DNA of 64,000 nucleotides from positions 4,644,926 to 4,708,925 of the forward strand of contig CM067351.1 of assembly GCA_034190875.2 (NCBI GenBank), read 5' to 3'. This DNA is from Urechis unicinctus (taxonomy: Eukaryota > Annelida > Polychaeta > Xenopneusta > Urechidae). A program made the translations under genes and the position numbers. The notes beneath the pieces were generated by a model, which was given only the letters and a program-made list of their open reading frames with translations, ran no database searches and was not told where the DNA came from. Below, piece after piece: positions 53,291 to 64,000 of this stretch. Within the stretch, counting starts at the first letter, position 1, and every line of letters begins with the position of its first letter.

Positions 53291-56249
53291 ATCTAACAAA
53301 CTAGATTAATCCTCTAAATGGGGTAGAACAACCATTAATATGACGTAATGAAACTTGCATCGGTTCATTTTTCGAGAATTGGTGCCGAATGATGTCCGAA
53401 TGGTAGAGGGATCCTGCTTTGTTGAGAAAAATTACTGACGGATATCTCTTAAAAACCATAAAGGACAATCAGCCTTTCATAAGGTCATACATAATGAGTG
53501 TAAACCTGTCGTTTGTTTAACGGAAGGAATCACTGACAGTGTTTATATCTTTCACTCACATGCTTGTAGTTTCTTGTAGATAGTATTGCACATGGCTATG
53601 CCTTTGCAGGTAGACAGACATGAGAACTATTGTCTAAAACAAATAGTCGCCATTTATGAATCCATTATTGTGTGTACAGCATTCATGTACCTCTTGTATG
53701 ATAATCCGCAAGTATCGTCTTTGCAGCAAAATGCACAACGGTTGTGTAAGACATTCCGTTGGTTTGGAAAGTTTTCATCGAATTGTCATAGCTTTTGTGT
53801 ACATCCACGCATGGTATAGAAATTATGCAACAGCAACTAACGCCTCCCAGGGGAAGCTGATTAATTGTTATTCATCTTCTGTTAAAATTTTCTAAATTAA
53901 AAGCACAACAGCAGCAAAACTTTGTATATGATAAAATCGCGATATGTACAATCAATGAATAAATCATTGCATCTGTGCTCTTAGTGACAGCAACTGTTTC
54001 CGCTTTACAAATATGAGCGTTGTCTTGATAAGATGAACGCGGTCTGTGGCTCATAATCGTATGGCCACCATGAATAAATCAATAGAGTGAAATACATTTA
54101 TAGGGATTCCAAAGGCTTCACATACCTATGATATAAAATGGATAATAACACTATCGTAAGAGATACGAACTGTCATAACCCACGGTCTCCTATGTTCTTG
54201 ATTTAAAGCGATCGTATGCGCGCAGCAAATGCAACCAGCAGTATATGTCCGCATGCTGGCATGCAAAATAACAGCGTGCGGTAACGGCATTGTTCGTGCC
54301 CTTTGGGAGTTTTATAAATTGATTATTAGAAAATAAGTGGAGAAGATCTGCCGGTCACGAGAATGCATTTATGGATGCTTGTTTTGGTTTCCGGAACACA
54401 AAGCCGGGTAAATAACTTGTGTTGGTACATAACTTTATAAGACGAGGCAGGGAAATTATTTGCATTTACTTTCCTACGACTTAATCGAATTTCAAATATT
54501 TAACAAACGAGCATCTACGCTTGGAGATGACTCATCAGTGAGTCACTTTATTAGTATCAGTATGATCAATTCGCTAATGAGGCTGATAATTCGACTAATG
54601 TTATTCAAGAAATAATTCAGCGAGTGAAATATTCTGGCATCTCAGTACATTCAATCAAAAGCGACATCCGTATTAATATAATAGGTTTGCACCATGTTCG
54701 CCCATACCAGACTCGTCACGTGGTACAATGCTCACTACTTGTAGTAGCAGGTTAGTGGTTAATTGGAGTCACCTGTTTGGTTTGAAGCACGCAGGTGATG
54801 TTGTTTTTCTCTGCGAATCGTTTAATATCAACTGGACCTCGCCCTTGGCCTGTGGTTGTATTGGGGTATTACTTTGCTTGCATTCGGGTATATCGATAAT
54901 CTTTTTACTATTTGGTGCCAACACGTGCAACATCGAGTGACAGTAATGAAGGGGAATATATGTTAGCGAGGAAACAGGAGAGGCCCAAGCCTATAGCAGA
55001 GAGTTGGGAAATGAATGTTCTTGAATATCAGCATGAATCCAACTTGATTTACGTCTTATCCCCTCTACATATTCTGACAAATTATGTCAATGTATTTGGA
55101 AACCAGTTTCTGCAGGTATATATAGATGCGTACCAACCCTAATGCTGAACGATTATGTATTCGCATGCACCAATCTGCTCTTTCTAATCAAACCCTCAGT
55201 ATATCCATCGTAACGCTATTAGGTAGAACATGTGTTGTTTTTGTCTTTGGCTATTTTGACAATCGCCGGGTGACGATGGCGAGCAATCTGATATCAGTAG
55301 TCTGCCAGTTTAGAGTCAGTTTATTATGATTCGGTAAGTCTTTATGTCGTCTTGCTTGTCTGGCTTTCAGAGAAGCAGGAAGTGTTCAAATATTGTTAGC
55401 AATATAACATAAATATGCTATTCCAGATGTGTGTTTCTCGCACAATCATCTTATCAACCTTTTGAAGTTCAAAACAGTTTTCTTAACTGGTTGTCGCATG
55501 CTCCGTTATCTGTAGGCGTGACAGCGAATCTAAACTCTCACTCAATCGCTCGGTAAAGAGAGATATATTGTCAGCTTAGCTGATATATCTGTGACCTAGA
55601 AGCTACTGTATGTAGATGAACATTACGTGAAAGATCATTGTTGCGGACATAAGTCATTTTTGTCGCAACGAATCAATCTTACGGAACTTTACGCAATATG
55701 TCACTTCCCCGTTATAAAGGTGCATTATTGACCTTTTATTTAGACCTTACAAGTGAGTTCGCGCAATTTGTGCCACCAATTAACATGCTATTAACGCATA
55801 TCCTCGTCGACGTAATTAGATTGGTTTAGTCAATCATGCTTCCTTCAATACCAATTACTTAACATTTGTTAGCGTCCGAGCAATATGTCATGTTTACTAT
55901 AAGCAGACCTATTTACCCGGGCAAGAGCAAATGTTCAACAATTGCAATCGTCACTACCGGAATGCGTCGGCGACCATGTATGTAACATATCTAGCATATC
56001 ACATGTAGACCATCTTCAATAACTTTGTACGATTGACTAATAAATAGCGCAGCATTTTGAGTTGCATAAGTCCTTGTTATGATGCGCAAGACAATGAATT
56101 TGTGTTCATATGGAGCAAAATACAGCTGTGTTAATGGTGAAAATAATATGTTTGAAGGGAGAGGCGGAACGAAACTTTTACTCCTCAGCGTTCGTTCTAT
56201 CAGCTGTGATCAGCCATGATTTTTATCAACCTGTCAGTTTCTTTGCAAC

Positions 56250-57140
56250 ATTGATAGCAATAAAACGCATCTGACTTGGGGATTGAGATATCTCGAATAA
56301 CCGTAATCAATAACTTTGCTAAGTAGCAGAGACTGGCACTGGCAGAGTTTAGACAGCTGTGCGTCGGTTACATCTTACATATGTTTTAGTTGAGAGTTTG
56401 CATTTGGGTACGAGACTAATCTCGTATTTTATAATACAAAGAAAAGGAAAACTTGACTAGCTATTACTTTGTATCAGCATTCACTGACGAAATTCCACGT
56501 TCCAAATGGCCAGTAAGATTACCTAACGGCGAGAGCGTGGGAACGATAAACATGAAACCATTAAACCACGGCGAATGTCGACCAACAAAGCATCCGCAGC
56601 AAATCAACTCCTCCCGAACCTTGTGAAAGAACTACCGCGGTTATGTCAATTTGCTCTAATACTTAAACTGTCGATAAACACGGAAAAGTTTAATTTTAGT
56701 AACATTTTAACAGGATTTCCCAACACCTAAGCAATTGTATCTTCCAGAACAAGGCGTCTATGGACCAAACGGCCTTCTTGGCATTGACACCCTTTCAATC
56801 AACATCACTCAACAAATCCAATAAAATTTCCCGAGCTTAACTGAACCAACCTATTAATCCAGACGATAAATATTGATTTTGGTCCTCGCATGAAAGCATG
56901 ATATCCATGGTATCAGATGACAGGATGTCCTCTGCTTGCTTACGTGAAGCACAGTTTCTATCACAGACGCATAGCACAACGTTCAAAAATGACACGTGCT
57001 GCTGCTTTAAAAACTTTATTATGTTCGGATGTTGGGACCATACACAAACCATGTACTCGTCCAGGGCTGTCTTACAGATTATAATGATTGATTAACGTTC
57101 GTGAGCACCCTTTATAAACAAGCATTAACCGCTAATTGTT
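56250..57140 (-). repeat. D duplication copy in R (partner of 4,780-5,475)
   Basis: Reverse complement of D copy 1, with the AACAAGGCGTCTATGGACC segment near 56,750. It also keeps, at 56,890-57,060, the segment that L retains only in D copy 2. Confidence 0.8.
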
Positions 57141-58247
57141 TCGTCGTGCCTTAGAACGATATCGTTGTTGTAGTCCTATTTATTATTTTGCAAATAAAGG
57201 GTATACCTTGCCATGTATGTGATATGAACCATCATACTGAACCTTCCCTGATCGATTCATCTTTCAAAAGACCGTTGGCAAGCCTTTAACCAATTGGAAT
57301 GCACGAAAAGGTCCTAGTGACTTTAATAGGCATAAAGCAAAACAAAATAGGTGTACTAGTTCTGCCCTTATAGCCATATTGAATCATCAGGTAGCCGTTT
57401 TGTCTTGGTGAGCTCCTCAATATGTGACGGGAAAGTGGAAATGAATTTGATTGATATGCTGGCCTATAAAGCAAATGCCAAATATTCACTATTGGTTCAT
57501 ACAGATAACTAATACAACTAATTGTAGTACTTATGGTAAAAATAAGTCATCCTATCAGCCCATACTGAGTCGTTCTTTGATAATGTGTATATTATGTTTG
57601 CACCAACAATCATGGTTCAGTCGTTGTGTATGTCGATGGCCATATTACAGACAGTATTATTTCCTTTTGTATAATTTGGCGGCGATGCGTTAATCTATAT
57701 TGATTAAATTCCGTTGGTTGATTTGGCCAAATACGTTATAATTGTTAATAGATTTGGTAAAGAATTACACCGCATTAAGTCTGTGCCTTCATGCCTTACA
57801 ATGTAACAAGTGTAGTGATGGTTGGTATCCCGCGTTACAAATCATATAAAGTGTTAAGCGTACCAAGATTCATTTATAATGACATTCGGCTTTATGCTGC
57901 AAACACTATTTGCTACTGACACAGCTTAACATTTTTGCAAGCATCCGTCATGTTTTACACAATCTCATACGTATAGTTTTTTATCAATGAGACGAAAGCA
58001 ACCCATTTATATGTGGCGATTTCGTTAAGCAAACACAGGTCAAGAACATCTGTCAGAAAGTAATTACTGGCTTTAAGGTCCGAATATCGTATCCTGCACA
58101 AGGTCATTGAATGCGTTTTCCATTAATACATCACTTGCCACATGTTAAACCGTTCATCAATGTTTTGCAAGCAGACACATAATGAATAGTTTGCCTTGCA
58201 AATTGTTCAGCAAACAGCGCAAAACCGCACACTAGAAAATGAAAAAC

Positions 58248-58931
58248 AAAAGTTATGTATTAAAAATGCAAGTTCCCCGTAGATGTCATAAACCGGTACG
58301 CATATTGAAAGGGAAAGCAAAATCTGACCCAAGAAACTTATGAATATGCGAGAGAGGGAGTAAGTTAGATGATTTCGCTGAGTGGCAGCAGATTACAGCA
58401 GAAGGTTAAATACTGATAAATATATTGAACTATGCAGAGAAAAACGCCCTTTAGAGAGCGTTGCTGTAGTTTTATAAGGTAACGCATACAAAGCATTGAT
58501 AACCACACGAATATGATGCGCACAATCATGTATAGTAGTGTCATCATTGAATAGATTACATTACAATCATTACAACGCAATAGTAGTTGCATTGCTATGT
58601 GTTAAGCAGCAATTAAAGCCCATTAGCAAGTTATCTGACTCTGCTGAATATTTTGACATAGCAGACTGTTTTGAAAGTATAGTCACACGCTCAACACGCT
58701 CGTCTAACGTTGACAAATAGTTCGTCGCGCGCCAGCGGCACGTTAGCACACGCTAATGGTTTTCAGCGGTATCTTATGTGGTCGCTGTTACACGCTAGTC
58801 ATGCATTAGGCACACGTTAATCACAAGTAAGATGTGTCCTTCTCATTCTAGAATGCTCAAAAATGGAACGATAGAAATGTTCAGAGAACGTCGACCAGAA
58901 CGGCATGGTGTGACGGCCCCATAAGATAGTG
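58248..58931. other. Spacer between R and A''; no gene seen
   Basis: Single-copy in the window. CACGTTAGCACACGCTAATG and a related CACACGTTAATCAC at about 58,738-58,822 form a loose short repeat. Nothing else is recognised. Confidence 0.5.
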
Positions 58932-61900
58932 AGAGATCCAAGTCAGTATAAAGCATTCTTCCATTGATAACTTTTGATGAATCAGGAACTCGTTTGTCTC
59001 TCTGCACTGCTTATTTATAAGCAGATAAGCGTCCTGCATTCAGCTGCTTCGGTTTTGTTTTGCATCTGGAAAAAATGTGAAATATGCAATCAATGTCCCG
59101 CGAATAGAATGCTTTCAATCCTCGTGCTGCAAAATTGTGTGCGCTTGTTTAGTCCCACCTATACCATATATGTTATAATTGCATCAAGGAAGTTTGCCAT
59201 CCCTAAAGATATACTTAGATAGTATGACGTTTTCGGCACATGGAATATCTGGCAAAATTTACAAATGCATAGTAGCTCTGTTCTGTTTGTTTATCATGAT
59301 GCTTTAAAATGCCCAGAACACCTATTGGAAAGTGCATTATGTTAGGTGACTAGGGGTATGCATATTTGCCATTCATCTCTTTGTGACCCGTGTTAAATAA
59401 ATCAATCTAAGCATCGATCAAGAGCGATCGTATCATTGTCATTCCTTATCAACAGCGGAAGTAAAAACGATTGATATGACCACAACTTAATCCATTGTCT
59501 ATTGGTAATATTATAAGCATCAAGCTATGATGCGATCTTGCCACGCAAGGCACGATAACACACCTGCATCATTAGCTTTGTAGTGTTAATTTATTTTGCC
59601 CCTTCGTGTTTGTACCGGGTGCACCATCATTATTGCCCTTTTCCGTGTTAATTTATATTACTCACACCAAAATGCGCGTTGACCAGCGCGGTCCAGGCTA
59701 CTTCCTAAGCGCGATTAAACACGTTATGCGTGGTTTGGGTCAGCTCATATTTACGCTGGATATATAAGGGACTTGACTTCATTTTCTACTATAGTGATCA
59801 TCCTTGTAATTTACATATAGACACTGGATTACATTGATGCCTGCTTAAGGATCTGGTCTTGGCTCGGAAACTGCATAGGATGCTACCAAGCAGAAGAATC
59901 GAGATATGTTGATGGTGATACGCGAGTTCAGGGTAACTCACATGATTAGCACTACGAATACAGCAGTAGGATGTGCATCGTTATCTAGAATCTTCTAATT
60001 AGGCTTGATTTGTTAGGTCCTTTTGGGCTGTTATCGTGTTTCAGCTGATCTCCATATATAACAAGAAAGCCGGCATAAGTGTACAGCAACAACAATTAAA
60101 TCATGTGATTAATTGAGCCAGTTTCGTTATTGCGACCTTACTCTACAACAAATCTGTCGTTTCTTCTGTCATAGGTCACATTGTAAAAGTCAACTTTTGC
60201 CGGAAGTTCTGGCTTGGTGCTTGTCTACACGCAAAAAAGGGGGAATACTTTTCATAATGGTGTTGCATCATTTGTTAAAGCAGTATTAGACCTTAGAGAG
60301 AAAGACAAATTTTTATGCATATGCACCGTATCTCCAGCATTGTTTTGCTCAATTGAAGACAAACCACACTTGCAATTGCACTTTGTTTCGCAGTGTCTTC
60401 CGCATTTTGGTGCATTGCAGGTTATTAATAGATAAGCATTCTATCGTTTGCTTCAATTGGTTTTGATAAAATACTCTGAAAGCATGCCAAAAACGTCCAT
60501 GCCAAGCCAATCTGGCAGCAGGTTACTAATTGATCAATATACGATTATTTATTGCCAAACTTGCCCTTCAACATGCCTTGTGTGGCGATGTCGTTCTGAT
60601 TCTCCACGGAGGCTTGATTTGTACCTTTACCTAGGTCTTGATTCTAGGGTCATACATAAGTGACAACTTATTGCATGCCAATAATGGCACAAGCTCTACG
60701 TTGAGTAGCAAATTCAATTCAACTGCGTACGCGTCATTGTGTTTGAGGCAAACATTTTATATCTTATTGACAATATGATATCTGATATCGATTTTATATA
60801 TTCATTGTTGAACACGAAACTCCGGCACATTATTATAGACTGTGACACATTCATTAACAGCCGCATCATGGACAACAACTCCACATGAGCATCAATCAGC
60901 ATGAGTACACAAGCAGTTGTTGGAGTACACTGCAGTGCATTTGAGGCGGCGATACAAGGCGCTAAAGATGCCATAGGACAAAGTCTGAAATAATTGATTG
61001 ACGCCGTTCTACGCATAGTAATGTACCGCTTGCTAAATAAGGCGGATATTCTTGAACAAAGTAGTAGAATAAGCCTAAACGTTTGAACAGCTTTATTCCG
61101 GTCATTAGAGTATAAGCCACACAGATTGTACTCAAATGTTTCCAGAGATATAATGTGCTCGTTGTGAGCTTTGATTGGTCTTCTTATGGATAGTGAGTGA
61201 TAACGTGTTTATTTTCTACGCCTTTAGGCCAACCTGGAATATCTGACTTCATATATGTCTGTTATCTGGCGTTATCGATGTTATTGCACTCAAGCGGCTT
61301 TGTCGTCTTAGCAAATTTACGTGCGTATGCATGTAATGCTACTCAATAAGCAACTCTCACACATTCGGCCTCGTACAGGCAAACATGATCAAAGCTGCTT
61401 TGCTGGGACATAAATAATTTATCTTAAATGAATGAATATGCGTCTTTTCCTTTTAGTCGTATTAAGAATAGATTGCTCCCTGAGGGATCCAATTGACCCT
61501 TGGGTATGGGGATTACTCTGGCGCTCTATTGAAAGCTTTCTAGTTGGTAGTATGCGTGATTTGCACAGAATAGGTAAAAGATGATGGAGTTATGAACGAG
61601 GCACAAAATTGCTCAATGAGTTATATGGGCGACATCCATGGGTTAACTCATTAAATTATCTTGGGACCCTACAACTCTCGTGAATATGTATACGCAATGA
61701 GTCCTACACACTGACTTATCAAATCCCATCAAATAAGTCAAATAAAGGCATGCGTTTACTTAAAGCTCTTCAGCGGGTCATTAACATCTCTGCTACATAT
61801 AGCTAATGCTCAGACCTAAATTGATGCATGAATCTGGCTGCATTGTTAAATGGAAGCAGATATACAGATGCCACCATTGATTTTATTTATTTAACTCGAA

Positions 61901-62112
61901 AAAGTCGACAAAACTGGAATTAAATAAACATAGTAACGCTGATCGGCATTTATATTAAAGTGTCTATGACACCTTAAATTGCTCTTCGGCTGAGCAAACA
62001 CATAGGATAGAATGGTGTTAGAATTTTTTGCCTCAAATGAATAATAAAAGAGATATATAACGTTCTTCGGCGAACATTTCGAACTTTTCTTCAGGAAGCG
62101 TCTGGTTAATCA

Positions 62113-62301
62113 TTGTTTCTCGGGAGAAGACAAGGCGTAACTATTGATATCTCAAGCGCGGCGTACAGATTTACCCAAGCCGAAGCCGAAAACCTACTCG
62201 TTTTGCGAAGCGTGCATTTAGAGCCTGAATATTTTGAACAGGCACTCGCAATGAGAGATGCTCTCGGATATGGGTACAAATATTCCAGGAATATTCTCTA
62301 A
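62113..62301 (+). pseudogene. THAP-like remnant in A''
   Basis: Same peptide region as 41,166-41,360: LVLRSVHLEPEYFE, then QALAMRDALGYG and KYSRNIL, stop. A one-base loss near the start and the stop near 62,301 set it apart from A'; beyond the stop the DNA still matches the AVPTIF region of A'. Arginine again replaces the expected cysteine, so the loss came before the copies separated. Confidence 0.45.
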
Positions 62302-62873
62302 ACTGCTGTTCCTACCTTATTTATGAGAGGTTGCCCCCCACAGTAACCTTAAGCAGTGGAGAAGAGCGACATCCAAATTGGAGCTGACGTTAAGCGCAAT
62401 GTTATCTAGAAATTCATTCCTCTAATGAAATCCCATCAACCAAAGCATTAGAAAAAGTTATTAATAAGCTAAAATTCATTCCTCTTGAATCAAATTAGAT
62501 TAACTAAGCAACATTGGTATAATGCAACATTGGTTTCCAAAATTCCTTAACCAGTAAAACTGCTTGGATTAGCACATAAAAGTTAGCTGTTTACTTAATC
62601 TATACTTTCGTCCTGCTAACTTAAATTTTGTCCTGATTTTCAGGATCTGGAGACATTGTTGTTGGCAAATCACAGTACTTACAGTGTTTATCAAAGAGTA
62701 TTCGTCGTGTTAGTAGCATCACAAATTTTACACTAGCGGCATGGAATGTTGTTGTTGGAAAATTGTAGGAGCCAGCCGTCGTGGAGAAAGCAGTATATGC
62801 AGAATTAATGAAAAGTAACCAAACCATAGGATATTTGTAATTTGGTACATGCTTGCGTATAGTAATTTGTCTT

Positions 62874-62963
62874 CATGAGATGCGTGATGGGAATGCAGAA
62901 CGACTCGCCAATACTGACCGTCTAAGGCACATGTTACTCCGGCGCATGGAATTCATCGTTTGA
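62874..62963 (+). pseudogene. Arginine-rich peptide tract in A''
   Basis: Counterpart of 41,982-42,071: HEMRDGNAERLAN, then TDRLRHMLLRRME, same TGA stop. The two tracts differ by four amino acids among 29. Confidence 0.3.
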
Positions 62964-64000
62964 CATGCAGGTGATCGTGCAAGGATTGCGCCTGAATGTT
63001 TACAGTATGTGGATTACGAGGGCTCGCTCAGACTTGCTATGTAGTGAATATTTTCATTTGTGAACAGCACACCCATCGTAGCGCTTGAGGTTACAATATA
63101 TAAATGAGAACATACCAGTCCAGACTGAACTTTGATATTTCGTGTTGTAAGATGCAATTAGTGTGTTATATAGTTTTAAATTCATCTTCTACGTATAACT
63201 ATATTTATTTTATTTTATTAAATTCACACAATTCATGTCTAACGCATGCTAAGTGATGTTTATGTTTCAATGATAGTTCTTTTATTATGATAACATAGTA
63301 AGGCAGAAAAAAACCCTGAAATATTCTCCAATAAAGTTTGGAATGTGAATCACCTCATCCCACTGATGAATTTCTTTGGACGTAATCTTTATGGCTGCCA
63401 CGGTTATAATGTCGCTGCAGTGGCCTCACCTCTTGTGCGATTCGTGCATTATCATTCATACAGATCTTTTCAATGTCTGCTATCGACAAGACTAACAGTA
63501 ACAATTTTCAAGGTATGCGCAGCCGCAGAAGCACACCAACCCACAGTTCCGCGTATAAACCGGAAATTTGAAACACGATAGAATGTATGTCCTTAAACAT
63601 CACGGCTATGCTCACGATTTCACAGATAGACGGCGCCAGTGAATTACTTAATAAAACCAAAGAGAAGATATGATGTTCTTGATACGCTAGACTAATATTC
63701 TGCAACGCTGGTATCCCTGTATTTACTAGATAATAATTAGAGATTATGGCATCGAATAGTTCGTGACGTACACGCCTAGATAGCTTCCAAATCTAGTGGG
63801 AATGCAAATGTATGTTATAGGTTTATATGAGAAATAATAGAGTGGTAATCACACAATGGTTTCTATAGGTTACTTATCCATGCTATAAAAACTTTGAAGA
63901 AAGCATTGATGGTCAGATCATATTAATAATGAACTAACATGCTTTTTTGATGCAATGGTTAGTATCATATGCGTTTCATAGATCAAATTCATTATACATA

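Larger units (their letters stand above)
44441..58247 (+). repeat. Right arm R
   Basis: R is the less interrupted form of the large inverted repeat, with one clear element insertion at 47,297-50,526. Without this it is about 10.6 kb. Its pairings with L are listed under L. It lies between direct repeats A' and A''. Short frames occur throughout, but none stays open at the matching place in L. I recognise no gene family in R itself. Confidence 0.9.
58932..64000 (+). repeat. Block A'' (cut by window end)
   Basis: Direct copy of A' starting 20,343 bp further right. Co-linear with A' except for about 150 bp extra at 59,010-59,170, the absence of the A' segment 39,260-39,660, and about 0.9 kb (61,020-61,920) that A' lacks but block A keeps. 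It still aligns at base 64,000, so it continues beyond the window. Confidence 0.9.

Overview
The window reads as AT-rich nuclear DNA of a multicellular eukaryote, most probably an aquatic invertebrate. Open frames are short, the coding relics have GT-AG introns, (AT)n microsatellites are present, and the mobile elements include a Ty3/Gypsy retrotransposon and a TTAA-targeting THAP-domain DNA transposon with a P2X7-C-terminus-like gene. I found no intact host gene, no bacterial-type operon, no tRNA or rRNA gene and no CRISPR array. The species cannot be fixed from the sequence.

Most of the window is one large, decayed, nested inverted duplication. Block R (about 44,441-58,247) is present in reverse complement as a longer left arm L (about 2,800-24,480). 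Block A' (about 38,589-43,600) is present in reverse complement as A (about 34,070-36,646) and again in direct orientation as A'' (58,932 to the window end). The order is rc(R) - island - rc(A) - spacer - A' - R - A''. If the roughly 9.6 kb non-repeated island (24,481-34,069) is removed, both inverted repeats fold about one centre near 38.4 kb. A' and A'' start 20,343 bp apart and flank R, so a tandem A-R unit is joined to an inverted copy of itself. By eye, arm copies agree at about 75-90% with many small indels, so the structure is old and not a simple assembly duplication.

The arms have taken separate insertions. L carries insertions near 3.1-4.0, 11.4-11.9, 13.4-14.9 (with a tandem duplication), 16.05-22.54 (including a terminal-inverted-repeat element at about 17.2-20.25 kb) and 22.9-23.5 kb (a long AT microsatellite). 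R carries a 3.2 kb Kolobok-type element at 47,297-50,526, bounded by TTAA-like sites. It has a decayed THAP-domain transposase gene on the minus strand and, facing it, a decayed three-exon P2X7-like gene on the plus strand. Inside both arms a direct duplication of 0.7-1.1 kb is conserved, so it is older than the inversion.

The island holds a complete-ended but dead Gypsy element (26,931-30,545: LTR, primer binding site, gag, protease, RNase H-integrase, polypurine tract, LTR) that has lost its reverse transcriptase to an internal deletion. It also has one plausible spliced host-like exon on the minus strand and a hairpin-rich interspersed repeat near 33.4-33.6 kb. The A blocks carry the remains of a THAP domain (ending AVPTIF in A') and an arginine-rich peptide tract, so at least A probably derives from a DNA transposon. 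The origin of R is unknown; it is the least explained sequence here.
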